A stretch of DNA of 64,000 nt. Source: Roseiarcus sp963742305 (GTDB taxonomy: Bacteria > Pseudomonadota > Alphaproteobacteria > Rhizobiales > Beijerinckiaceae). Under the pieces are notes generated by a model, which saw only the letters and a program-made list of their open reading frames with translations, searched no databases and was not told where the DNA came from. Positions 17,070-26,033 of the stretch are shown in pieces. Every line of letters begins with the position of its first letter. Position 1 is the stretch's first letter. The translations under genes were made by a program, and so were the position numbers. The stretch covers positions 186,001-250,000 of the forward strand of contig CAVULN010000017.1 in assembly GCA_963742305.1 (NCBI GenBank), given 5' to 3'.

Positions 17070-17229
17070 GCCAAATCTCCCTGACCTTCGCCGTTGATGT
17101 TGCGCCATCGTAGCACGCGGCCTCGTCGTCATGGCCGGCCGGCCATGACGCCTTTGCGCGTCTTCTCGATGGTGTTCCGCTGCGCAAGAATATGGCAAGG
17201 TCGCCACGCTCAATGAGCGACAGACCCCG

Positions 17230-19695
17230 ATGTCTATCAGCGTCTTTCTTTCGACCGTCACCGACGAGTTCCGGGCTTACCGGGATCAGCTCGTCCATGA
17301 CCTGACGCGGCACAATGTCGCGGTGAAGGTGCAGGAGGACTTCAAGGACCTCGGCGGCGACACGCTCGACAAGCTCGACGTCTATATCGCCCATTGCGAC
17401 GCGGTCGTGCATCTCGTGGGCGACATGAGCGGCGCCGCGGCGGACGAACGCCAGCAGCAGGCGCTCCTCGCCAAACATCCCGAGCTTCCGGCGAAACTGC
17501 CGCCGCTCGGCGAAGCGCTCAAGACCGGCATCCGTCTTCCCTACACGCAATGGGAGGCCTGGCTCGCCCTCTATCATGGCAAGCCGCTGATGATCGCGAA
17601 GGCGGCGCCGGGCGCGCCGCGCGGGCCGCGCTATACGCCGACCGACGCTTCGCGGCGGCGCAGGCCGACCATCTCGCGCGGCTGAGAGCGTTCAGCCGCT
17701 ATCCCGGCGTGCGAGTTCGCAAGCCCGGACGATCTCGCCAAGCACATCGCCTATACGGCGATCCTCGATCTGCTGGTCGAGGACTACGCCGAGGAGGCGC
17801 GCGCGAGAGCGCGACGTCGCCGAGGGCTTCATCCACGAGATGGCGAAGCGGGTCGCCGGCGACAAGGCGCTCGATCTCGACGGCATGAAGCAGGCGGTGC
17901 GCAACGCGATCGAAATCTACGAAAAGGAGATCGCCGGACGGCCGGTTGAGACCAACCTCGACGACATCGTCGACCGCGCGCTCGCCCGCGCCAGGGAGCA
18001 GGTCGACAAGGGACAGTCGGCGCTCGCCCGCGCGACGCTCGACAAGGCGGCCCGGGAACTGGAGCGCGAAGAGGCGGAACGCCGGGAGCGCTTCGTCGCC
18101 AGCGTCACGGCGCTCAGAACCGAGGAGCGCAACTATGCGCTCGCGGCCTATGACGGCGAGGCGGCGGCGAAGGCGGTTGTCGCGCTGGCGCAGCGCGCTT
18201 CACGGCGCGAACGGGCAGGCGCTCGCGGAGTTTCTGAGTTCGGAGGCGCAGGCGCTTTACGAACACGGCCGCGACCGCGGCAGCAACGTGCATCTCGTCG
18301 CCGCGATCGCCCTGCGGCGCGAACAACTGGCGCTTGCCACCTCTGCCGACGAGAGAGCCGCGGCGCGAACCAATCTCGGCAACGCGCTTTGGACGCTCGG
18401 CGAGCGGGAGAGCGGGACGGCGCGGCTCGAGGAGGCGGTCGCCGCCTATCGCGCGGCGCTGGAGGAATGGACGCGCGAGCGGGTTCCGCTCGACTGGGCG
18501 ATGACGCAGAACAATCTCGGCAATGCGCTCTCGAGCGCTCGGCGAGCGGGAGAGCGGGACGGCGCGGCTCGAGGAGGCGGTCGCCGCCTATCGCGCGGCG
18601 CTGGAGGAACGGACGCGCGAGCGGGTTCCGCTCGACTGGGCGACGACGCAGAACAATCTCGGCAATGCGCTTCAGACGCTCGGCGAGCGGGAGAGCGGGA
18701 CGGCGCGGCTCGAGGAGGCGGTCGCCGCCTATCGCGCGGCGCTGGAGGAACGGACGCGCGAGCGGGTTCCGCTCGACTGGGCGACGACGCAGAACAATCT
18801 CGGCAATGCGCTTCGGACGCTCGGCGAGCGGGAGAGCGGGACGGCGCGGCTCGAGGAGGCGGTCGCCGCCTATCGCGCGGCGCTCGAGGAACGGACGCGC
18901 GAGCGGGTTCCGCTCGACTGGGCGACGACGCAGAACAATCTCGGCAATGCGCTTCGAGCGCTCGGCGAGCGGGAGAGCGGGACGGCGCGGCTCGAGGAAG
19001 CGGTCGCCGCCTATCGCGCGGCGCTGAAGGAACGGACGCGCGAGCGGGTTCCGCTCGACTGGGCGACGACGCAGAACAATCTCGGCAATGCGCTTTCGGA
19101 CGCTCGGCGAGCGGGAGAGCGGGACGGCGCGGCTCGAGGAGGCGGTCGCCGCCTATCGCGCGGCGCTCAAGGAAAGGACGCGCGAGCGGGTTCCGCTCGA
19201 CTGGGCGACGACGCAGAACAATCTCGGCAATGCGCTCTCGAGCGCTCGGCGAGCGGGAGAGCGGGACGGCGCGGCTCGAGGAGGCGGTCGCCGCCTATCG
19301 CGCGGCGCTGGAGGAACGGACGCGCGAGCGGGTTCCGCTCGACTGGGCGATGACGCAGAACAATCTCGGCAACGCGCTTCGGACGCTCGGCGAGCGGGAG
19401 AGCGGGACGGCGCGGCTCGAGGAGGCGGTCGCGGCCTATCGCGCGGCGCTGGAGGAAAGGACGCGCGAGCGGGTTCCGCTCGAATGGGCGGCGAGCTTCG
19501 GCAATCAGGGGGTCGCCATGATGCTGATCGCGGACCGCACCGAATGACGGCGCGATGGCGGAGACCGCCGTTGCAGCAGATCCAGACCGCGTATCGAGAC
19601 GCTGCGCGACGGCGGCCACGAGCAATGGGCGGCTTACTATCGAGGCGCAACTGCCCAAGGCGCAGGCGATCCGCGACCGGCTCAAGGGCAAGTGA
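17230..19695 (+). CDS. DUF4062-TPR repeat protein (many frame breaks)
   Basis: The N-terminal domain (about residues 2-100: SISVFLSTVTDEFRAYRDQL, DKLDVYIAHCDAVVHLVGD) is DUF4062, a domain found on large signalling and STAND-like proteins. A helical linker follows (AKHIAYTAILDLLVEDY, MAKRVAGDKALDLDG), then eight near-identical 47-residue TPR units and a C-terminal tail ending AQAIRDRLKGK. Continuous similarity needs frame changes near 17648, 17712, 17805, 18195, in three of the repeat junctions and about three more after 19560. Without them no frame covers more than a third of the protein. It is either a pseudogene or heavily affected by indel error. The intact protein would be about 820 residues and cytoplasmic, with a scaffold or sensor role by analogy; function unknown. 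Confidence 0.7.
18396..19515 (+). repeat. Eight tandem 141-142-bp coding repeats (TPR units)
   Basis: Units start at 18396, 18538, 18679, 18820, 18961, 19103, 19245 and 19386. Each encodes LGERESGTARLEEAVAAYR, RERVPLDWA and QNNLGNAL, a 47-residue TPR. Four intervals are 141 bp and three are 142 bp. The extra base sits at the unit junction, and two junctions carry the identical change (GCGCTCTCGAG). Near-identity at DNA level implies recent expansion or gene conversion. Confidence 0.9.
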
Positions 19696-19701
19696 GAGCC
19701 G

Positions 19702-20722
19702 CTACCGCATCGCCTTGCGCGCCAGTTCGGCGCCTGCCGCGAGCGCGGCGAGCTTGGCGTAGGCGACATCCGCCGCCATCGGCGCCATGCCGCAATTGGT
19801 GCACGGATAGAGCCGCTCGGCGGGGACATAGCCGAGCGCGGCGCGGATGGTTGCAGCCACCTCCTCCGGCGTCTCGACCCTATTCGAGGCGACGTCGATG
19901 CAGCCGACCAGCACGTCCTTGCCCTTGAGCAGGCCGATCAGTTCGATCGGCACGTGCGAATTGCGACATTCGAGCGAGACCTGGCCGATCCGGCTCGCCG
20001 CAAGCGCGGGGAAAGTCTCTTCATATTGGCGCCAATGCTCGCCGAGCGTCGCCTTCCAGTCGATATTGGCCTTGATGCCGTAGCCGTAGCAGATGTGGAC
20101 GGCGGTCAGGCATCCGAGGCCCTGCGCGGCCCGCTCGAGCGCCGCCACGCCCCACTCCCTGACCTCGCGCATGTAGACGTTGAAGGCGGGCTCGTCGAAC
20201 TGGATCACGTCGACCCCAAGCGCCTCGAGTTCGCGCGCCTCCTCGTTGAGCGCCGCGGCGAAGGCGTGGGCGAGCGCGGGGCGGTCGCGGTAGTGCTCGT
20301 CGGCGATCGTGTCGGCGATGGTCATCGGGCCGGGCAAGGTGAACTTGAGCTTGCGCCGGGTGTGGGCGCGCGCCGCGCTCGCTTCGAGCCTGTGCACGGG
20401 GCCCTTGCGGCGAATGGGGCCGGTCACCGTCGGGACGTCGGCCTTGTAGCGGTCGGCCCGGATGCCGATCGTCGCGCGGCGATTGAAGTCGATGCCGTCG
20501 AGATTGGCGAGAAAACCGTGGACGAAATGGATGCGCGCCTGCTCGCCGTCGCTGACGATGTCGATGCCGGCGTCTTCCTGCCGCTTGACCGCGAGGATGG
20601 TGGCGTCGATCTTGCCCGCCGCGAGCGCTGTCGCCTTCGAGCCTCCATGCGGGCCAGAGCTTTTCGGGCTCCGCAAGCCAGAGAGGCTTGGGCAGGCTTC
20701 CCGCGACAGTGGTTTCGAACAT
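19702..20722 (-). CDS. MetE-like cobalamin-independent methyltransferase (one frame break)
   Basis: Resembles the C-terminal catalytic domain of methionine synthase MetE (UROD/MetE superfamily), about 339 residues, without the MetE N-terminal domain. Start ATG 20722 gives TTVAGSLPKPLWLAEP. Near 20640 a one-base shift leads to AGKIDATILAVKRQEDAGID, VSDGEQAR, DVIQFDEPAFNVY, HICYGYG and CTNCGM; the His and Cys residues are the zinc ligands. Such short forms often transfer methyl groups from unusual donors to homocysteine. It lies 14 bp downstream of the aldo/keto reductase gene on the same strand, so probably one operon. A second MetE-like protein is at 37904-39049. Confidence 0.82.
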
Positions 20723-20736
20723 CGGCTCTCCTCCGG

Positions 20737-21699
20737 CTACGCAACCTTGTAGTCGCGCGTGGCCTCCGGGTCGTCGGTCGCGTAAGGCAGGGCCATCAGT
20801 TCCTCCCAGGCTTCCTCGGGGATCGGAAACCGGGCCCAGTCGGCCGTCTGCTTGACCCGCTCGGGCCTGGTCACGCCGCAGATGGTCGAGGCGATCCGCG
20901 GGTCGCGCATCGAGAACTGCAGCGCCGCCGCCCCGAGCGGCAGCCCATGCAGCGTGCAGATCGCCTCGATCCTGCGGATCGGATCGAGCATCTCCTCCGA
21001 GGCTTCCTGATAGGCGTAGCGCGGATAGACGGTCGATCCCTTGGCGAGCACGCCGCTCGCGTAAGGCGCGGCATTGAGGACCGCGATCCCCCTCGACGCG
21101 GCGAGATCGAGCATCGCGTCGGCGCTGCGATTGGCGAGGGTGAAGCGATTGTGGGTGATCAGCGCGTCGAAATCCCAGTCCTTAAGCAGCGGCGTCATCA
21201 TCGAGACCACGCCTGCGGCGAGCCCGACCGCCCTGGCCAGACCTTCCTCCTTGATGCGGAAGAGTTCGCCGAGCGCCCCGTCGCGGCTCACGGTCTCCTC
21301 GACGGAATGGGTATGTTCGGGGTCGTGCAGATGCAGAAGGTCGATACGCTCGAGGCCGAGCGCTTTGAGGCTCTGCTCGAGCGAGCGGCGCGCCCGGGCG
21401 GCGTCGAAGCGGTTGGTTTCCGGGTCGCGGTCGAGCTTGGTCGAGATGACGAAGCCCTCGGGCAAGCCGCCACGCTCGCGAATGACGGCGCCGATCCGCT
21501 CTTCGCTTCGGCCGAGACCATAGATGCGCGAAGTGTCGAGGAAGTTGGCCGGTCCGTCGAAAATGGCGTTGAGCGTCGCCTTGGCGCGCTGTTCGTCGAC
21601 GCCGTAGCCATAGGTGTCGGGCATGTCGCCGAGGCCGGTGGTCCCGAAGCAGATCGGCGTGATCTTAAGGCCGGTGCGGCCGAGGGGCGCCTTGTCCAT
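20737..21699 (-). CDS. Aldo/keto reductase (aldose 1-dehydrogenase-like)
   Basis: NAD(P)-linked AKR barrel of 320 residues. The start at ATG 21697-21699 has GGGAGAGAG upstream and begins KAPLGRTGLKITPICFG, the usual AKR N-terminus. Catalytic residues visible are Asp and Tyr in FLDTSRIYGLGRSEERIG, Lys in VISTKLDRD and His in DLLHLHDPEH. The C-terminal ICGVTRPERVKQT is the cofactor-binding region. The motif pattern is like D-threo-aldose 1-dehydrogenase/L-fucose dehydrogenase, oxidising an aldose to its lactone, but that is a family guess. Upstream partner of the MetE-like gene. Confidence 0.85.
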   Translation of the reverse strand: MDKAPLGRTGLKITPICFGTTGLGDMPDTYGYGVDEQRAKATLNAIFDGPANFLDTSRIYGLGRSEERIGAVIRERGGLPEGFVISTKLDRDPETNRFDAARARRSLEQSLKALGLERIDLLHLHDPEHTHSVEETVSRDGALGELFRIKEEGLARAVGLAAGVVSMMTPLLKDWDFDALITHNRFTLANRSADAMLDLAASRGIAVLNAAPYASGVLAKGSTVYPRYAYQEASEEMLDPIRRIEAICTLHGLPLGAAALQFSMRDPRIASTICGVTRPERVKQTADWARFPIPEEAWEELMALPYATDDPEATRDYKVA

Positions 21700-21873
21700 G
21701 ACTCTCTCCCTCATCGCGATGTCTCCGCCGTTACGTTGGCGCCGCATCGGCTTAAGGCCATGCCGGGCCGCGGGCAAGACGCGCCGGGCGCGCCGCAAGG
21801 CGAACCACGCCTTCGCCTTGCGGAACGGCCGGGAGTGCGGCAAGCTCGCCGCGCAAGAAGCGCGGCGAAGATT

Positions 21874-22173
21874 ATGATCGGAACCTCAGAGGCCCGGATG
21901 GGCGGCCCGCTCATGGTCGCTTTCCTGCTGCTGGCGGGCTGCGACGACGCGCCCGGCGAGTGGGCGGCGATCGTCTATCCGGATCGGACCGACCGGACGC
22001 AGTTCGTCGTCACGCCGCGCTTCAAGACCTTTTCCTATTGCCGGGACCAGGCGATCGAGCGGATGAAGGCGATCGAGATCAAAAGCGGCGGCGGCGACTA
22101 CGAGTGCGGCTTTCGATGCGAACTCGGCGGCGATCCGCACCGGATGAATATCTGCAAGGAAGTCCGCAAGTAG
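21874..22173 (+). CDS. Small putative lipoprotein, unknown function
   Basis: A 99-residue protein with an N-terminal hydrophobic segment (MVAFLLLAGC) ending in a lipobox-like LAGC. The mature part has four further Cys (YCRD, YECGFRCEL, ICKEV) and basic residues. ATG 21874 gives a basic n-region; 21898 and 21910 are alternatives. There is no recognised domain. It lies between two divergent or convergent enzyme genes and is probably monocistronic. The lipobox suggests envelope anchoring. Confidence 0.55.
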   Translation: MIGTSEARMGGPLMVAFLLLAGCDDAPGEWAAIVYPDRTDRTQFVVTPRFKTFSYCRDQAIERMKAIEIKSGGGDYECGFRCELGGDPHRMNICKEVRK

Positions 22174-22196
22174 CCGCGAGCGGCGCGTGCTTCCCC

Positions 22197-23136
22197 TCAA
22201 CCGGGGCGCGCGTTGAACGCGGCGAACTCGGCCTCGTCGGCGAAGGATTTCTGCGCCCCGTGGCGAGTGACGGACAGGGCCGAATAGCGGGTCGCCTCGG
22301 CCAGCGCCGCATCCAGTGAAAGGCCCGCGGCGCAAAAGCGCGCAAAGGCGCCGATGAAGGCGTCGCCGGCGCCGGTGGTGTCGACCGCCTGAACCTTGAT
22401 CGGCGCGATGCGCCGCGATCCCTTGCGATCAGCGATCAGCGAGCCACGCGCGCCGAGCGTCACGATCACCGTCTCGGCCCCCTTGCCGACGAGGCTTTGG
22501 GCGGCGGCGGAGACCTCGGCGTCCTGTTCGACCGGCATGCCGGTCAGAATGGCGAGCTCGGTCTCGTTGGGGATGAGGAAGCTCGCCTGGGTCACGACGC
22601 TCATATCGAGATTGGCCCTCGCGGGGGCCGGGTTCAGCGACGGTCTTCACGCCGTGCTTCCGGCCGAAGCGGATCGCCGCATAGGCGGTCTCGAGCTTGA
22701 TCTCGAGTTGGAGCAGGATGAGATCGCAGCGCTTGAGGTCCTCGCTCGCGGCCTCGACATCGGCGGCGCCGAGATCCCCGTTGGCGCCGGCGACGATGAG
22801 GATCGCGTTGTCGCCCGATGCCGCGTCGACCAGGATCGTCGCGGTGCCGGTCGACTGGTTCGCGATGCGCCGGACATGCTTCGTGTCGATGCCCAGGCTC
22901 TCGAAATTCTTGAGCGCGCTCACGCCTAAGCCGTCGTCGCCGAGATTGGTGACCATCACCACGTCCGCGCCGAGCCTGGCCGCGGCGACCGCCTGATTGG
23001 CGCCCTTGCCGCCGAAACTGGTCTCGAACCGCTTGGCGAGAACCGTCTCGCCCCAGACCGGCATGCGCTCGACCGTGGTGGTCAGGTCCATGTTGGTCGA
23101 GCCGATGACTCCGATGCGCGGACGTTTGTTCCCCAC
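22197..23136 (-). CDS. rbsK: PfkB-family carbohydrate kinase, ribokinase-like (one frame break)
   Basis: ATP-dependent sugar kinase. From ATG 23136 the first frame carries GVIGSTNMDLTT (substrate-binding start), SFGGKGANQAVAAARLGA (PfkB signature 1) and STGTATILVD. Near 22625 similarity passes to another frame with FLIPNETELAILTG, VTLGARGSLI and the ATP/catalytic signature DTTGAGDAFIGAF. Repaired length is about 312 residues, typical for ribokinase. The break is an extra-base type. No ribose operon surrounds it, so the sugar is not certain; related PfkB members phosphorylate other pentoses. Confidence 0.82.
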
Positions 23137-23192
23137 TGTCGTTTCTCTCCCTTAGCGATCGCGGGCGAAGGCCAGCCGCCTCCCGCCCGGCC

Positions 23193-25001
23193 TCAGTTCG
23201 TCCTGGTGAAGCCGTCCGCGCTCCAGTCCTCGCTGCCGACGCCGTGATGGAGGAAGAAGAGGCCGTCGGGGTCGTATTTCTGCTTGATCCGCTTGAGCCG
23301 CGCGTAGTTCTCGCCCCAGAACGCTTCCTGCCAATTGGGTTCGAAGAAGTCGGTCTCCCACACGTACGAGCCGGCGCGGGGCAGGAGCTTGCGGAGTTCG
23401 TTCATCGACGCCTCGACGGGCGCAGCCTGGGACCGCGCCGCCGCCGCGTCTGGCTCATGACCGGGGACGCCGGGATAGGCGGGCTGTCCGAAGGCGCCGG
23501 TGATCGCCAGCGCGAAAGCGTCCGTGACCGCCGGATTCATCGCGGTGTCTTTTGCCGAGGCGATCGCCTCGGCGGTCGCGCCCGCAAGCCCCTTGTTGCA
23601 ATGGAGCGCGACACCCAGATGATTCGCCGCCGCGAACAGCGCGTCGGCGAGGCTCTCGCGCTGATCTGGCCCCAGGAGCGACGCCGGCAGCCAGGCGGAT
23701 TGGTAGGCGTACCAGACCGCGCCCGCTTCGCCGAGGTTGCCGGCCCAGAAGATGTTGTCAGCCGGCGCGCCGGGGCGATCATCGGAGAGGACGACGCCCG
23801 GAGCTTGCCTCAGCATGGCGGGGTCCCACATATACCCCGCTGGAAAGGCGATAATTTTAGGCGCCGAGGCGATCGTAAAGTCCTGCGGGGAAGCCGCCAC
23901 CCAATCGAAGAAGGGGCGCCAGACTGCTTCCGCCTGTTGCTGATCGAGGCCCTGGAAGACCATCGAAATCTTGACGTAGCCGCGTCCGATCAGGATCTGC
24001 TCGCCCCAATGCGGATTGAAAAGCGCCTCCGCGTAGAATTCGACGATTCTGCCGATCAAGCGCCGGTACGCGTCGTCCGAGGCCGCCTTGAAAGTCGCGG
24101 ACGCGGCGCCGAAGAATTCGGGCAGCGCGTGCGTGCGCACCGTGACGCGGGTGACGATTCCGAAGCCGGCGCCGCCGCCTTTCAGCGCCCAGAAAAGATC
24201 GGGATTCGAGCAGGCGTTGGCGATTCTGACCTCGCCGTCGGCGGTCACGACTTCCGCCTCGATAAGGCTCGCGCCGGCCAGTCCATAAGCCTTCGAGAAG
24301 CTGCCGAAGCCGCCGCCGAGGATGATTCCGGCGACGCCGACCGTCGTGCAGCCGCCACCCTGAACGTAACGCCCGCCCTTGGTCGTCACCTCGTTGTAGA
24401 CATGGCCCCAGATGGCGCCAGCTTCGATCGACACGGCCGGCTGCGGCTCCGCGCGGCCCTCGCAACCGGCGCCGACGAACGCGTCGTGCGGCGTCGCGGC
24501 GTTCATGTGCCGCGTCCACACGAGCAGCGAGTCGGCGGCGTTGGATGATCCCTGATAGCTGTGGCCGCCGCCCTTCACCACCAGCCGCAGATTGTGGTCG
24601 CGTGCGAAATTGACCGCCGCGACGACGTCCGCGGTCGTCTTGACGGCGACGGCGTAGACGCTCGGCCGCGATGTCCATGCCCCGACCCAGCCGAGCGATT
24701 GGGTCAAGCCCACTTCGTCGCCGAGGTAGTAGGGATTCTTGAGTTCCTTGAAGACCTGGGCGCAGTCCGCGTCGAAGGTGGCGCCGACACAGGCGCTAAG
24801 CGGCGACTGCACTTTGATCAGCCGCCCCTCCACTTTGCGATTGAGCTCTTCCCACGCTGCGCCCGACGGCCAGGCCGGATCGCCGGGGCGGACGCGAGTC
24901 TTCGGCCGGGCCTGAGCCAACGCGCCCCGCACAAGGCCGCTCGTGAAGGGAAGGCCCGCGAGGAATTCAAGCAGGCGCCTTCGACTCAGCCGCTTCGCCA
25001 T
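23193..25001 (-). CDS. Exported FAD-dependent oxidase with BBE domain
   Basis: A 602-residue flavoprotein of the PCMH FAD-binding type. The N-terminus LSRRRLLEFLAG looks like a Tat signal, so export as a folded flavoprotein is likely. FAD-domain landmarks are LVVKGGGHSYQG near residue 140, GGGCTTVGVAGIILGGGFG near 215 and ALKGGGAGFGIVTRV near 265. The end NYARLKRIKQKYDPDGLFFL is the berberine-bridge (BBE) module. The His of GGHS and Cys of GGGC fit bicovalent FAD attachment seen in BBE enzymes. Related enzymes oxidise oligosaccharide reducing ends or alkaloids. It appears monocistronic. Confidence 0.85.
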   Translation of the reverse strand: MAKRLSRRRLLEFLAGLPFTSGLVRGALAQARPKTRVRPGDPAWPSGAAWEELNRKVEGRLIKVQSPLSACVGATFDADCAQVFKELKNPYYLGDEVGLTQSLGWVGAWTSRPSVYAVAVKTTADVVAAVNFARDHNLRLVVKGGGHSYQGSSNAADSLLVWTRHMNAATPHDAFVGAGCEGRAEPQPAVSIEAGAIWGHVYNEVTTKGGRYVQGGGCTTVGVAGIILGGGFGSFSKAYGLAGASLIEAEVVTADGEVRIANACSNPDLFWALKGGGAGFGIVTRVTVRTHALPEFFGAASATFKAASDDAYRRLIGRIVEFYAEALFNPHWGEQILIGRGYVKISMVFQGLDQQQAEAVWRPFFDWVAASPQDFTIASAPKIIAFPAGYMWDPAMLRQAPGVVLSDDRPGAPADNIFWAGNLGEAGAVWYAYQSAWLPASLLGPDQRESLADALFAAANHLGVALHCNKGLAGATAEAIASAKDTAMNPAVTDAFALAITGAFGQPAYPGVPGHEPDAAAARSQAAPVEASMNELRKLLPRAGSYVWETDFFEPNWQEAFWGENYARLKRIKQKYDPDGLFFLHHGVGSEDWSADGFTRTN

Positions 25002-25056
25002 CGGTCACTCCCTGGACCCGGACGCTGGGCTCTTTAGCCAGTCGCGCACAGCTTTT

Positions 25057-26033
25057 TCAAGGCGCCGCGGCGCGTTCGATTTCGCTCAGGAGCGTCTCGG
25101 GCAATTCGATCTCGGTGGCGGCCGCGCGCCGCCCCGGAATATGAACGCCAAGCTTGGCAAGCCGGTCGAGCTGGACTTCTGAGGCGCTTCGGGAAGTCCG
25201 GCGCCAGGAGGGCGGGCGCGATGGCGATCACGAGAAGGCCGCTGCCTGGCGGGCGATTCCCCGAGGTGAACGAGGGCGCGTCGAGCGCCCAGTTCGCGCC
25301 CGTGAGCCCCGCGGCCATGACCTCGACCATCAGCGCGATATTGGCGCCGCGCGCGCCGCCAAAGGCGAGGAGCGCGCCGCGTAAGCGCCGCCCGCGGATC
25401 GGCGGTCGGCTCGCCATCGCCGTCCACCGCCCAGCCTTCAGGCAGCGCCTCGCCGCGTTCGGCATAATGTCTGAGCTGGACGAAGGCGGTCGCGCTGGAC
25501 GCCTGGTCGATGAGCAGCGGCGGCCCTTGGTCGAGGGGCGCGGCGAAGGCGATCGGGTTCGTGCAATAGACGGGCTTCTTCGCTCCCGCGACTGTCATCA
25601 GCGCAGGCCCGCTGGTCGCGGCGAAAGCGACGAGGCCGGCCTCCGCCAAACGGCGCGGGTAATAGCCGAGTTCGCCGGTGGTGAAGCTTCCGTTCTGCGA
25701 AAACAGCGCAATCCCGAGGGTCTCCGCGCGGCGGAAAAGATCGTCGAAGGCCCGGTCGAAGCCGAGCTGCGCGATCCCGCCGCTTGCTTCGCAATGGATC
25801 GCGGCCGGGGCCGGCGAAGTCAGGACCGGCTCGGCGTCGCCCACGATCCGCCCCGCGCGCGAAGCGGAGAGATAGTCGACGAGATGGGAAAAGCCGCTCG
25901 AGCCTTTGCCGTGCGCGTTGGCGGAGACGGTCGCCCGGGCGAGCGCGAGCGCGGCTTCATCGCTCAAACCCGCGGCGCGGCCCGCCCGCACGGCGAGGCC
26001 GGTCGCCTCCTCGAGGCTCAGGCGCCGGGTCAT
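25057..26033 (-). CDS. Malate/L-lactate dehydrogenase (Ldh_2 family; two frame breaks)
   Basis: NAD(P)-dependent oxidoreductase of the Ldh_2 fold, about 324 residues after repair. ATG 26031-26033 gives LSLEEATGLAVRAGRAAG, then SANAHGKGSSGFSHLVDYL with the catalytic His, NGSFTTGELGYYPRRLA and YCTNPIAFAAPLD. Near 25385 the frame shifts by one base to GALLAFGGARGANIALMVE, DAPSFTSGNRPPG. Near 25180 it shifts again to VQLDRLAKLGVHIPGRR and ELPETLLSEIERAAAP, stop at 25057. Its start overlaps the ABC ATPase stop (ATGA). As the last gene of the peptide-transporter operon it may reduce or oxidise a transported hydroxy acid. Confidence 0.82.

Noticed and set aside
18396..19515. CRISPR-like array
   Set aside because: The repeats are 141 bp with no spacers and encode TPR units, so they are coding repeats.
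19954..21870. Long plus-strand open frame rich in Arg, Gly and Asp
   Set aside because: It is the complement of the MetE-like and aldo/keto reductase genes in GC-rich DNA. Only its last ~100 codons (21874-22173) look like a real gene.
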